Source: Symbiodinium natans (lineage: Eukaryota > Sar > Dinophyceae > Suessiales > Symbiodiniaceae). From it: a DNA stretch of 64,000 nucleotides. Location: the NCBI GenBank assembly GCA_905221605.1, contig CAJNDS010002146.1:124001-188000 (forward strand), in the 5' to 3' direction. The position numbers and the translations under genes are program-made. Within the stretch, counting starts at the first letter, position 1, and each line of letters begins with the position of its first letter. The notes under the pieces are model-generated. The model did not search any database and was not told the origin of the DNA. It saw nothing but the letters and a program-made list of their open reading frames with translations. Of the stretch, positions 25,401 through 35,167 are shown one piece after another.

Positions 25401-28343
25401 GTTTAGGGTTTCAAGCTTTAGGGCTAGGGAGAGAGAAAGTGACGCGTCCAGCGAGGAATCTCTGCAAAAAACAACATCGCGACAACGACCTCAAGCACAA
25501 ACGCACACAGGACCTTGAGCATCTGCACGTGAGTTTCGTGAGGGTCTCGTAATCAGACCTCACCCTCTCTGGCTGAACTCCACCCAAAGCCCTCAGCCGG
25601 GCTCGCATTCATAAACCTGAAGATGCAGCGGGCATGTCCCAAGCCGAAAAAACAACACCTTCATCATCATGTTGTAGTCATAGGGCCCATATTTGTGGGC
25701 ATCCAAATAACCTACATTAAACTTGACACCCCATGCATTCCTAAACCACCCTGCCGGGAAGCAGAAAGAGGAGCGAATCGAATCCTCCCAGCGAGTGCCT
25801 GGGACTCAGGTTTCTCCCAGGGCGCCTCAAGGTTGTGGTGTAGGGCTTAGCCTTGGGGCTTGCAGTGTAGAATTCAAGAGCTGAGCAATCTGAGAACACG
25901 TCGGGCGCAGGCTGAAACCCGTGGGTAAAGCCTCCTGGACATCACAAGCCTTCTCATGGGATGGAGTCGGGGCTCACCCAAATACCCTGCACTTTAGGGC
26001 TTAGGGGTTTGGAATTTAGGGTTGAGGGTTTTGGGGTTTGATTTGCAGGACGCTTTGGGTTCAGGCCGAGTCGCCCGACGAAGATCGCAGATGTCACACC
26101 GCAAGCATCCAGGACACTCTCCATGTCCTCTGCCAAAACGTTCCAAAACAATTGCAAAAAAAGCAAACAGCCAACCCAATGCCGAAAAGCTTGCCTTCAT
26201 TGATCTGTAACCCAAGATATTCTGGCTCTACCGGAGGCCGCTCTCACCCAAGATAAAAACATGCTTTCGCATGCGACACCCAAGAACAAAAACTCTTGAA
26301 CCCTCAGGCGCCGACTCTGAACCCCAGACGCCCCCAAAACACAGCACCAAAACGTCCGAAAGGGCTGAAGGTGTAGGGCTTCTTGCCTTCAGGGTTTAGG
26401 GTCTAGGGGGGTCTAGGGGGTCTAGGTTTAGGGTTTACGGTCCCAAGAAACATCCCCAAAAAGCTGCTCCCCCCGAGGTCCTTCAGCTGGTGCTGCTTGC
26501 TGTAGACCTCGCTGCTCTCGGGGCTGTCGGAGCGGCCATGGCCACCTGCGGGTCTATTTGTTTTTTGTATTATTTACATGTATTTTGGCTCATTTGTTTT
26601 TTGTTATTCCTTTATTTTTTATCTCTACATTATGTGTATATAAAGATATCGATATAGATATAGAAATAGATATAGAAATAGATATAGATATAGATATAGA
26701 TACAGATATAGATATAAATATATAGATATGGACATAGCTATAGACATAGATATAGATATAAAGATATAGATATAGATACAGATACAGACAACGATACAAT
26801 TCACATGGTTTTAGAAGGCTTTTCGGTCGCTCCCGCATGACTGGAGTTTTGAGTGCAGGGCTTAGGGCCCTGCACCCAGGCCCAGGTTGCAAGTTTTTGC
26901 TGCAGCTTGCATAGCGCTGTCCGGATCGGCTTCAGGGTCCTTTTGCAGCAGGCTTGCAGAACAACCCCAAGCCCTAACCCTCAACTCTAAACCCTAAACC
27001 CTAAACTCTGAGTTCGCGCGCAAGAAGGGTTCAGAGAGCTGGGAGGGGGCTGTGCTTTGGGTGGCCTTGGCCGGGGGGGCGGGGGTAGCGTGCAGCTTGA
27101 TTGCCCCAACTGAAGTCTCCGATGTAAGCAGGGGCCGCTAGGAAGATAACAGGCTTGACAAACCTGAACAAAATATCCCAAACCTCCAAACTGTCCAAGC
27201 TCGTTCGGGCGGGGAGCGCATGTCCCAACGAATGAGGCGGAACTCCTTAGACAGCGCCAGCTGAGCGTCCCAGGTCTCCCCTGTCAGGGGTTGATTTGGG
27301 AGGAGGCTTTGACTTAGCAGCACGGGGCTCTTCCACAGTATCCCTAAACCCTTTCGCATCCCTTAAACCGCCAGGAGACAACAAGATCGCAGGAACCGCC
27401 TGAAACCAAACGGAGCAAACCCCCACAACACGAACCCAACACCACCCCACACCCCAAACCCTGTCTGCCAGCCGTTCAAGCCGCGCCACCGGTACCGCTG
27501 AAACCGTGGGTCATGAACAATACTGGGCCTGAAGAGGTCAAGCATCAGGGCTGGGATCCGACAAGTGTGTTTCGCATTCTGACATGGAACCACAAAGTTT
27601 AGGGTTATATAGGGTTATATAGGGTTATATAGGGTTATATAGGGTTATATAGGGTCATATCGGGTTATATAGGGTTATGTAGGGTTGTATAGGGTCATAT
27701 AGGGTTATATAGGGTTCTATAGGGTTATATAGGGTTATATAGGGTTATATAGGGTTATATAGGGTCATATAGGGTTATATAGGGTTATGTAGGGTTGTAT
27801 AGGGTCATATAGGGTTATATAGGGTTATATAGGGTTATATAGGGTTATATAGGGTTATATAGGGTTATATAGGGTTATATGGGGTTTAGGGCTTACAGGC
27901 TTCAAAATTCACCTGCACCGAAGAATCATGAGGTCAAATTGCGCAAAACTATCCTGGAAAGTTGTCGCTTCTGAGGCTATCTCCTTTCAACCCACACCTG
28001 CATGGTTTGCCACTTCACGTTTTGTGAACGTTCTCGTTTTATCCACGTTCTCTGTTGGAGTTTAGGGCCAACAGGCTTCTACTCAGATCCTCCTCAGCGC
28101 AGCCAACAATGGGAAACAATCTGCGGATGCCTCATGCACACGGGGCTCGACCTTAGGGACCCTTCACAAACTGAAACGAATATGAGCCAGATTCATACCC
28201 AACTACATCAAGTAAGTGCTGCCTCCAACTGGGAAACCTTAAAAACCTTCTCAGCCCTCTGGAAGGCTGCAAGCCAGCGCCGAGCCTTCGCCACCCGAAT
28301 CCTCGTAGTAGATCTTGACGCCATCATGCGTCGCAAAGGGCAT
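22449..28343 (-). CDS. Alpha/beta hydrolase, 13 mini-exons (3' end missing)
   Basis: Reassembled gene, minus strand. Exons: 28286-28343, 27490-27528, 27218-27280, 26481-26545, 26075-26127, 25763-25798, 25288-25332, 24216-24305, 24066-24126, 23771-23830, 23090-23161, 22615-22656 and about 22449-22487. Reading phase is kept across every junction through exon 10. The ATG at 28343 gives a typical N-terminus (DGVKIYYEDSGG). Oxyanion motif HGFSGTG spans residues 27-33, RGHGRSDSP is 54-62, and the nucleophile elbow GHSLGG puts Ser at about 95. The cap region contains RQRWNSRAEVLAAEF; the strand before the acid residue is VKVPTLVLIG; the catalytic His lies in VPGGGHSLQES. This order matches bacterial-type alpha/beta hydrolases resembling 3-oxoadipate enol-lactonase. 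The substrate is unknown. Borders of exons 9-13 are less certain, and the last exon and possibly a short one near the acid residue were not found. Introns start GC (7), GA (4, two tentative) and GT (1). Confidence 0.88.
23375..23487 (+). repeat. 57-bp tandem duplication in hydrolase intron 10
   Basis: Two adjacent copies of GCAGCTGCCCCCCATCATAA…GAGGGGTAGG (about 23375-23430 and 23432-23487) differ by an extra C and a few substitutions. They lie between exons 10 and 11 of the alpha/beta hydrolase gene. The near-identity implies a recent duplication. Confidence 0.85.
26638..26800 (+). repeat. ATAGAT-type microsatellite in hydrolase intron 3
   Basis: About 160 bp of imperfect GATATA/ATAGAT/ACAGAT hexamers lie between exons 3 and 4 of the alpha/beta hydrolase gene. 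The minus-strand reading gives an Ile/Ser/Tyr repeat peptide, which is not a gene. Confidence 0.85.
27601..27880 (+). repeat. Decamer array (AGGGTTATAT)28 in hydrolase intron 1
   Basis: Twenty-eight head-to-tail 10-bp units, mostly AGGGTTATAT, are bounded by telomere-like TTT and GGGGTTTAGGG. Variant units (TCATAT, TTATGT, TTGTAT, TCATAT) occur in the same order at 27651-27700 and 27761-27810, exactly 110 bp apart, showing that an 11-unit block was duplicated. The array is inside intron 1 (27529-28285). It looks like a telomere-derived unit expanded to decamer length. Confidence 0.92.
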
Positions 28344-30665
28344 GGCCGGAAGGATCAGTGCTCCGAGTGTCGGGACTTCCCAAAGAAATGTCGAGAATTG
28401 GGCGGGATCGCTGAGGGAGCTCCGCGGAAGGCTTCGGAAGCTGTGACCAAAAGACCTCGCATGAAGCCCTACAACAGCACGCCTTCTTGAGCAGCATTTG
28501 CACTTTCAAGGGTTGAGGGATCTAGGGCTTATGGAATTTTAGGGTTTAGGGGGGCTGAAATGGCTTGCTGCCCCCCCTAACCCCCCCCCACACCCCCCCC
28601 CCCACCCAAACTCAGGCAAACCACTGGCTGAGAATGCCAATGCTAGGAAGCCAAACCATTGGGACATATTGGGACATGTTGTACAAGCACAGCCCTAAAT
28701 TCGAAGCCCTGACAGGCAAGAAGGCGGGCGCAAGTCAATCCCAAAACCTTAAACCCTAAGCCCTAAGCCAAATCCCAGAAACCTATAACTATTCAATGAC
28801 TATAGAACCCTTCTTGCTGTCTGAGTTGTTGTGAGAACCAGGCTACCAGCTACCACTCGGGCCCTAACTCCCCCCTCACCTGAAACACCCAGTCCCCAAA
28901 AACACCCTACACCCGAAAACACTAACTCCCCAAAAACAACCGCCAAACCCTTTTGGAGCCCAGACTCCTGAAGTCCACAAACCCCGCCAAACCCTAAATC
29001 CGAAACCCTAGATCCTAAACCCTAAACCCGAAACCTAAACCCCAAACCTTGTCTCGTCTCGCCATAAGGTAGATGAGACTAAACTCCTTAGCTGTGAGCT
29101 CACCCGCAGGACTCCTCGGCCAGCGGTCGCAGCTGCCAGTCCGCCCAGCTGGCGAAGCCGAGCCTTTGCAGTGGGCAGGTCGGGTTTACGGGGTTTAGGG
29201 TTTGGGTTTCCGGTTTAGGCTTTTGGGTTTGCGGTTTTGGGGCTTTAAGGGCTTTAAGGGCTTTAAGGGCTTTAAGGGCTTTAAGGGCTTTAAGGGCTTT
29301 AAAGGGGTTTAGGGGGGATGGAATTGGGCTCAGCAGGGTTCGGGGCTTGGAGTTTGTCATCATGCAAGCTGGAAAGCCTAAGCTCTCCAGTTGGAACATG
29401 CCCTAAGTTGAACCCGAATCACCCTCGGAAGCGCGGCAGACTTTCCAAGCCGCGGGCATGACAGCTGGCACACAGCCGCAAGCTTTCTTGAAACCCAAGT
29501 AAGCGCACTTCCGGGTAACTTAACGTCCCCCCCCCCCCAAACCCTTCTGCAAACCTCACCGACTTTTTTCTCCGCGGCATCATGCCCAGGGGGGTGCGGG
29601 CACATCGTCGTCCTCGGAGGCGACCTCACGACTTCGTGGCGAATTTAGGGATTCGGTCCGGAAGGCCAGGCGACGCCTGTTTTAGGGCTTAAGGCCTGCA
29701 GGTACATGCCAAGAAGAGCTGGTAGGTTGGAAGCGGCCATGGACCCCGTGTCAGAGGCTTTCGGTCTTTGCTTCTCGGTCAGACTTAAAATGACCTGTGA
29801 GTATCTGCAAGTGCGAAACTCCTGGGTCCTTCTCACTTTCTTCAAGCAGCAATGCTCTGGCCTAGTACTTCAGTACCCACAACAGCCATCACCTCTGGGC
29901 TACGTCTGTAGTGTTGGGTTTCGACGGCACAAAGTTCGGTACGTGATTCTGTTGCCTCCTGCATAGCTGGCACGGCTGCCGAAACCGCAGCCAAGTTTGG
30001 ATTTGGGCGGTCCGCATGGGAGGCGCAAAGCACTCTGCATCTCGGGACTTTTGTATGCCATCCACCAAGTCTACGCACCGCAGGGTCGATTTCATCGAAG
30101 GACGACAAAGCAAACAACTTGCACAGAGGATATCCGTCACTGACAACCCTTACCATCATTCCTACATATTCCTACATCCCATAGTTCCGCAGCAGTACCA
30201 TCCATGCCTCGAACTACAGGCATTCCTCCGCGACACGCTACACCTGTCGCAGCATACAGGATGCTGATGCAGGCACTGGCCCCATGGCCCCTCCCCCACA
30301 CGACATGCCCCCCACAATCACAGCCCTCCACATTACATCTTGCAGAGTGGTTTTGAACAAAACGCAACCCTTGTGAGACAGGAGCCATGGTAGCAGCATG
30401 TGGAATGGCTTGACCACTCACATGCCGTCGAGATCAAAGACACTGCGCCCGGGCAATGGGCAGACTTCAAAGCAACTTTAAAGGCTCCCAAAACATTGCG
30501 AGGCATTCGTTGGCCTACACTTGACTACGCGAGTTGTGGGACCATCTTTTCTCGTGCGAAACACAGACCTATAGAAGAGATCGCTATTGAGATACATGTT
30601 AAAGTGTTTTCAAGTGCTTCAAGCCCTGGACAGTCGCCAAGTTAGCCTCAAACAGTCAGGCCCCC
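28344..30665. other. Intergenic; no confident gene
   Basis: A C-rich run (about 28571-28610), telomere-like sequence (28985-29050), a nonamer array (29240-29303), and open frames on both strands at 29.7-30.65 kb. The latter have protein-like composition on both strands, so I cannot choose a strand or frame. Confidence 0.4.
29240..29303 (+). repeat. Nonamer array (GCTTTAAGG)n
   Basis: Six to seven tandem copies of GGCTTTAAG, a 9-bp derivative of the telomere heptamer, end in AAAGGGGTTTAGGGG. Reverse translation gives the ALKALKALK peptide, a repeat artefact. Confidence 0.85.
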
Positions 30666-31403
30666 TCAGCACTTGCCCTGCGGCTTTGTCTGCTCGTCTT
30701 TTGCAGCTCTTGTTCTGCGTTTGTCCTTGCCCAGGCGAGCTCGTTTGGCAGTTTCTTTTTTGAAGCTAGAAGCTTCTGATGAGCTGATGGCGTTTGCCAC
30801 GGAAGCAGCTAGGTAAGGGCGGTAGCTCCACTGTTTCAAGGACGGCCATCGTCCGTCACAGGTGGAGGCGCTGAACCAGCTCCGGGATGATGACGTCCCT
30901 GATCTGACTGAAGCGTTCATGTTGATGCGAGGGAATTCCACGGACTCAACGCCAGCCGTGCGCCGAAACTGGTCGTCGTCCCGCAGGCTGTCTGCCGCGA
31001 AGTTGAACGCAGCCACGTCTTTCTGGCAAGCTTCGAGCACGAGCCCCTTGTCACGTTGCAGGCGCGGTGAGGCGAAATGCAATGCCAATGCATTCTGTTG
31101 AATGGCCGCATGAACGACTTCTGGATCGCTCCGCAGTTCCTTGCCAACGTATTTAAGTGCATGCCCAACACTTGTAACAGCGGCAAGCGCCACCTCTTTG
31201 TCCTTTCTGAAACGTTCTGGCGCCCATTGCAACGCCATGCCATTGGCAGACACTGCTGCAAGCGCCACTTCACGGTTCTGACGATCCAGATCGTCAAGGC
31301 CGGCTAGCGCCGAGCTCCGGGCAATAACACGTGCAACCAAGCAGGCTTGTCGAGAAGACTTGTCCTGTACTCTGGTTGGAATCGGCGGGAGGACTGCATG
31401 CAT
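30666..31403 (-). CDS. DUF4116 repeat protein
   Basis: Intronless ORF of 245 codons counted from the ATG at 31403, the first in-frame ATG; the frame is open to 31448 without an earlier ATG. Four tandem units of 25 residues (about 40-142) share the DUF4116 pattern: hydrophobic xxVLAAVxxNGxAL, then an aromatic or Ala-rich turn, then LxxD. Examples are REVALAAVSANGMALQWA and KEVALAAVTSVGHALKYVG. Families with this repeat form helical solenoids of unknown function and are widespread in dinoflagellate and some amoebal genomes. The C-terminal tail carries KKETAKRARLGKDKRR, a candidate nuclear localisation signal. Leader-like relics lie 50-142 nt upstream, which with the absence of introns suggests a retroposed mRNA copy. 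Function unknown; protein-protein binding is an inference. Confidence 0.85.
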   Translation of the reverse strand: MHAVLPPIPTRVQDKSSRQACLVARVIARSSALAGLDDLDRQNREVALAAVSANGMALQWAPERFRKDKEVALAAVTSVGHALKYVGKELRSDPEVVHAAIQQNALALHFASPRLQRDKGLVLEACQKDVAAFNFAADSLRDDDQFRRTAGVESVEFPRINMNASVRSGTSSSRSWFSASTCDGRWPSLKQWSYRPYLAASVANAISSSEASSFKKETAKRARLGKDKRRTRAAKDEQTKPQGKC

Positions 31404-31452
31404 GAGGATGTTCGACAAAACATGTATCACTTCCAAAACGTGAAATTGTCAG

Positions 31453-31468
31453 CGAGCAAAATGGTATC
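31453..31468 (-). other. Probable second DinoSL relic (gapped)
   Basis: On the plus strand the bases read CGAGCAAAATGGTATC. Against the reverse complement of the leader (…TTGAGCCAAAATGGCTACGG), GAGC, AAAATGG and TA align with two single-base gaps. It lies about 50 nt upstream of the DUF4116 ATG and about 70 nt inside a better relic, as expected for successive rounds of trans-splicing and retroposition. Confidence 0.4.
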
Positions 31469-31533
31469 TTTTGCGTTCAGCTTATGCATATGAGCTGCAT
31501 TGACCACATGTGCAGGCCCCCAGATCCAACAGC

Positions 31534-31545
31534 CTTGAGCCAAAA
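31534..31545 (-). other. DinoSL 3'-end relic, 12-nt exact match
   Basis: The plus strand reads CTTGAGCCAAAA, the exact complement of the last 12 nt of the dinoflagellate spliced leader (TTTTGGCTCAAG). It lies in the sense orientation 130 nt upstream of the DUF4116 ATG. A 12-mer is expected about 0.008 times by chance on both strands of 64 kb. Genomic leader relics mark genes re-inserted from trans-spliced mRNA. Confidence 0.65.
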
Positions 31546-31934
31546 GGGTTTGGTGTGTCAGCTTTGGCGTCCTCTGGATGCCCTTCCGACCACTGAATGT
31601 CTAGACTCCAATACGCTGAAAGAAAGCCGAAAAAGCCCATCCACAATCAGGAAGTCTCACATCCCCACAGCTGCCTCACTGCCCACATCGTTCGTTACCT
31701 CGTCCTCTCGCGGGCTCCCGACGTCGCGGGTGAGCTCAAAGACCTTCGCACAAACCCAAACTGAAAAGGAAACTGGTCTGAGGCCGGAGCTGAAAACTCC
31801 TTGTACGCAGACTTCGCTGAAGACCCCATACGTCCGCAAAACCCTAAGCTGTGTACATATATACATACATACAAATAGATCTTCAAACAAAGACTGACGG
31901 TTTGAGGATTGGCTGTAAGGTCGAGGGTTGAAGA

Positions 31935-32050
31935 TGGGGCTTTTAGGGTTTAGGGGTTTAGGGGCTTAGGGGCTTGGGGGTTTAGGGGTTTAGGGGTTAG
32001 GGGTTTAGGGGTTTAGGGGTTTAGGGGCTTAGGGCTTAGGGGTTTAGAGG
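31935..32050 (+). repeat. Octamer telomere variant array (GTTTAGGG)n
   Basis: About thirteen units of TTTAGGGG with CTTAGGGG and TTAGGGG variants are tandemly arranged. The unit has one extra G over the telomere heptamer, and the extra base is kept through the array, so this is a locally amplified variant. Confidence 0.85.
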
Positions 32051-33494
32051 TCCTAAAGCTCCCGAAACGGAGGTTTACGAAATCGGGGTTGGGATCCTTA
32101 TTCTGAGGGACTCCTACGATTTGGGGCGGCTATCTTTGATTTTAGGGGGTCCCCTATTTTTCGTAAACCCCCGAATCATTATCCCAAGCCCTGTCTGGTT
32201 GACGGGTAGTGACCCAAGGCCGAAATAGCAGACTGAGTACCCTTCATGCGTCAAGTATACGGCTGGTCCACTAAACCCTTTCTTGGAGGAGGGGGCGGCC
32301 GTGCACAATACCCTCATTATTCATTGAGTGAAGGTGGCTTCTTAATAAGGTAGCTTCTCGAAGGTCTGGTGCTACGGTCATTCAAGAACACTCCGTAAAG
32401 ATCCGGAAAATTCCCAATAACTCCCAAACATTCCAAAGCATTCCAACCCATTCCCAAAACATTCTATGAAAAGAATCGGAACATCCCCCAAAATTCCAAA
32501 ACCTTCCGAAACATGCAGAGCTATCTGAAACCTTCTAGTACACGCATTCTCAAACATTGCAAGAAAAAACCCACAGAAACCCCCCAAAAAAAATCCCCAA
32601 GTCCGAACACTTTCAACAACGTACCAAAATCCCAAGGAAGTCCAAAAACCCAAATCAAAAGACAACACAAAACACATCCACCAAAACACCAAAACGCAAA
32701 GTCCGAAACAATCAAACCCTCCAACTAAGCCAAAAACACCAAAAAAAAAAAAAAAACAAGCGTCCAGCTTCTGAGCATGCGTGCGTAGTATGTTAAAGAG
32801 CAGTTTTGAAGCACAGTGATCTGGAATAACATTGAATGATCTGGAATGATCTTGAACTTTACGGAATGATTTTGAATGAGTCTGACAAGCTAAAGAAACC
32901 ATGAGCCCCCCCCCCCCCCCCCAATCCTTAGAGAAGACCTCAGGTCCAGGTCCAACCACACTTCCGGAACGGAACAGCCTGACCTCATTCTGACTACCAC
33001 TGGCTATTCTTCTTATTTATCATGATCGTCATTTTCACTTCAATGCCCACCAGGCTGCTCTTGGCGAGCCCGGCTCCATCCGGAAGGCGTAGATGAGTAG
33101 GGCGTAGATGGCCTCGTAGGCTCTCCCCGAAGCGTTGTCGTTGCGGTGTTTCGCGCCATGCAATCTGCAAGTTGTTTGTCGCCACCCGTCTAGCCACGCA
33201 CTACGGTGTTGCAGCCTAGGAGAACAAACAAGTCACCGTGGACCACTGCCAAAAGATGGGATGTTTTCCGGATTGATTACGTTTCCGGCCTTTGTTCACA
33301 CGCTCAAGGGCAATCATCAGACAGCCAACTTGGGATGTTCCTGGGATGTTACCCTTATAATAGGGATTATAGTATAATCCCCATTAAGGACTGTAATGGA
33401 AACATCCCAACACCCAATCTACAAACCTGTCCAACCATAAAACAAGCGATTCTGCAACGACCAACCTCCTAAGGGAGCCCTGCCTGTTAGGCCT

Positions 33495-33610
33495 CATATA
33501 ATATACTATCATATAATATAATATAATATAATATATAATATAATCTAATATAATATGATAATACAATATAATATACTATGATATACCATAAATAAAGTAC
33601 TATAAACATA
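33495..33610. repeat. TATAATA AT-rich tract
   Basis: About 115 bp of ATAATATAATATAATATA-type sequence, nearly free of G and C. No coding content. Confidence 0.8.
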
Positions 33611-34331
33611 AACAGAATATAATACAAATCAGGCAATAAAATACTGAGTTTATGATATCTGCTGGGCGCCTTACATCCAGTGCCTTTCCCTTTCACGGCT
33701 CAGGCAAGCACTTGGCCCACCAATCGGGGTAGTTCGTGCACCGACCCCCTCTGGAAGCCACTAGAAAATTGCCCGATTTGATAAGGGTTTCGACCGCGTG
33801 CAGTATGTTTCTTACGAAGTCCTAAGCAGGTGAGTATTACACACTGCCGGAGAGCCATTTACGTCCCAGCCAGATCTCAGTTTTACTTGAACCTTCGGGA
33901 TCCCTGCTTCGGCTCTCAGTTTTGCCTGCTTTGCTCATCCTGCGCACCTTCTTGCTGCAAGTCCTTCTCCCGGCAAGATCGGCTACTACAGGGAAACAAT
34001 CCCGTGAACCATGTGAAAAGCCGCTGGGGTAGACATTCCTGGCGACCTAAAGTTCCTTGATCTGCCAATCTGCCCCTCCCCTTTGGTTTCGCCAGTGACT
34101 CACGGGCTTGCAAAACTACAAGCACTGTTCAGCTTGTGTCTTCATCGGCGTTTAGGGGAAGGGCTGTAGGCATTGGAAACTGGCATGGGGAAGCTGGGCG
34201 TCTGCACCGCGCGGACCTGCAGGAATCGCTAAACATGCCTATGTATAAACATATATGTATATATACATACTTGTATATGTCTGTGTATATATATATATGT
34301 ATGTATACTGTGTCGATTCATATATATATAC

Positions 34332-34363
<32 letters not shown>

Positions 34364-34478
34364 ACAGGAAAACTTTATATGCGTGGATGGTCTCTGCTGC
34401 GGTGCGTTCCTCAGCTTTCCCCACTTGTGCACGACGGTGACGAAGCCCCTGATGGCCTTCCCTTTAATCAGGACTTCA

Positions 34479-34535
34479 AACCCTAAACCCTAAACCCTAA
34501 CCCTAAACCCTAACCCTAAACCCTCAACCCTAAAC
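34479..34535 (-). repeat. Interstitial telomeric tract (CCCTAAA)n
   Basis: Seven to eight C-strand units with some CCCTAA hexamers mixed in are followed at once by TATATA-rich sequence. Orientation is opposite to the arrays at 0.9 and 38.8 kb. Confidence 0.85.
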
Positions 34536-35167
34536 TTTTCGATATATACATATATGTATACATAATAATTATATATATATATATATATGTACCTGGAGAG
34601 ATCCCACACTTCGTCCGCACAGACGTCTCACACGTGTACTCCGTGCTGGGGAGGCCCGACATCGAAGTACTACCAAATCCGAAACAGGAACAGGAGACCA
34701 AGCAGTCGCTTGAGGGTTTAGGGTTTGGGGTTTGGGGCTTTGGGTCCCGTTAGGTTTTTGGGGCCCAACTTGGTCTCCGCGAACCACGCTGCATCAAACG
34801 CCTCGGCGGTGATTCTCGCCGCCTTTGCCTGCCTGTGCATGCTGCAACAGGAAAATGGCTGGGCCCGGATAGGGAGGAAGCCCGCTGGAAACGGTCGAGA
34901 AATTCTGCATGCGCTCAACTTCATACACTCCTGCTGCACATGCAATAGGCTGTTTTTTGGTGTCTTATTTGGACAAAGCTTTCCCGGATGACGCAGAAGA
35001 AAGCACGCAGTTTGGCCGACAGGTTCACCGTGGGGCCCTTTCTAAAATCAGGCGAAGACTTCGCGGCACAAGATGCCTGACCGTGGCCCCGTCTTTATTG
35101 GCATCCGCCTTGAAACTCTGTTGCTTCTGGCCACGGGGTTTGCCAGATCATTGCCTGGGGGTCCGAA

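Larger units (their letters stand above)
31600..35167. other. Intergenic: repeats, strand-asymmetric A/C tract, no confident gene
   Basis: This interval holds a TTTAGGGG octamer array (about 31935-32050), an A/C-only-biased stretch with ATTCC and CCAAAA motifs (32.4-32.76 kb) ending in a poly-A run, a poly-C run (32908-32922), a TATAATA tract (33495-33610), TATATG/TGTG patches (34.25-34.37 and 34.54-34.59 kb) and C-strand telomere repeats (34479-34533). No family-supported frame was found. Confidence 0.45.

Noticed and set aside
26582-26592. 11-nt leader match ATTTTGGCTCA on the plus strand
   Set aside because: It lies inside intron 3 of a minus-strand gene with no plus-strand gene after it; one such match is not unexpected in AT-rich sequence.
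27601-27880. Regular repeats suggesting a CRISPR array
   Set aside because: The units are contiguous 10-mers without spacers, in eukaryotic DNA with introns and telomere repeats.
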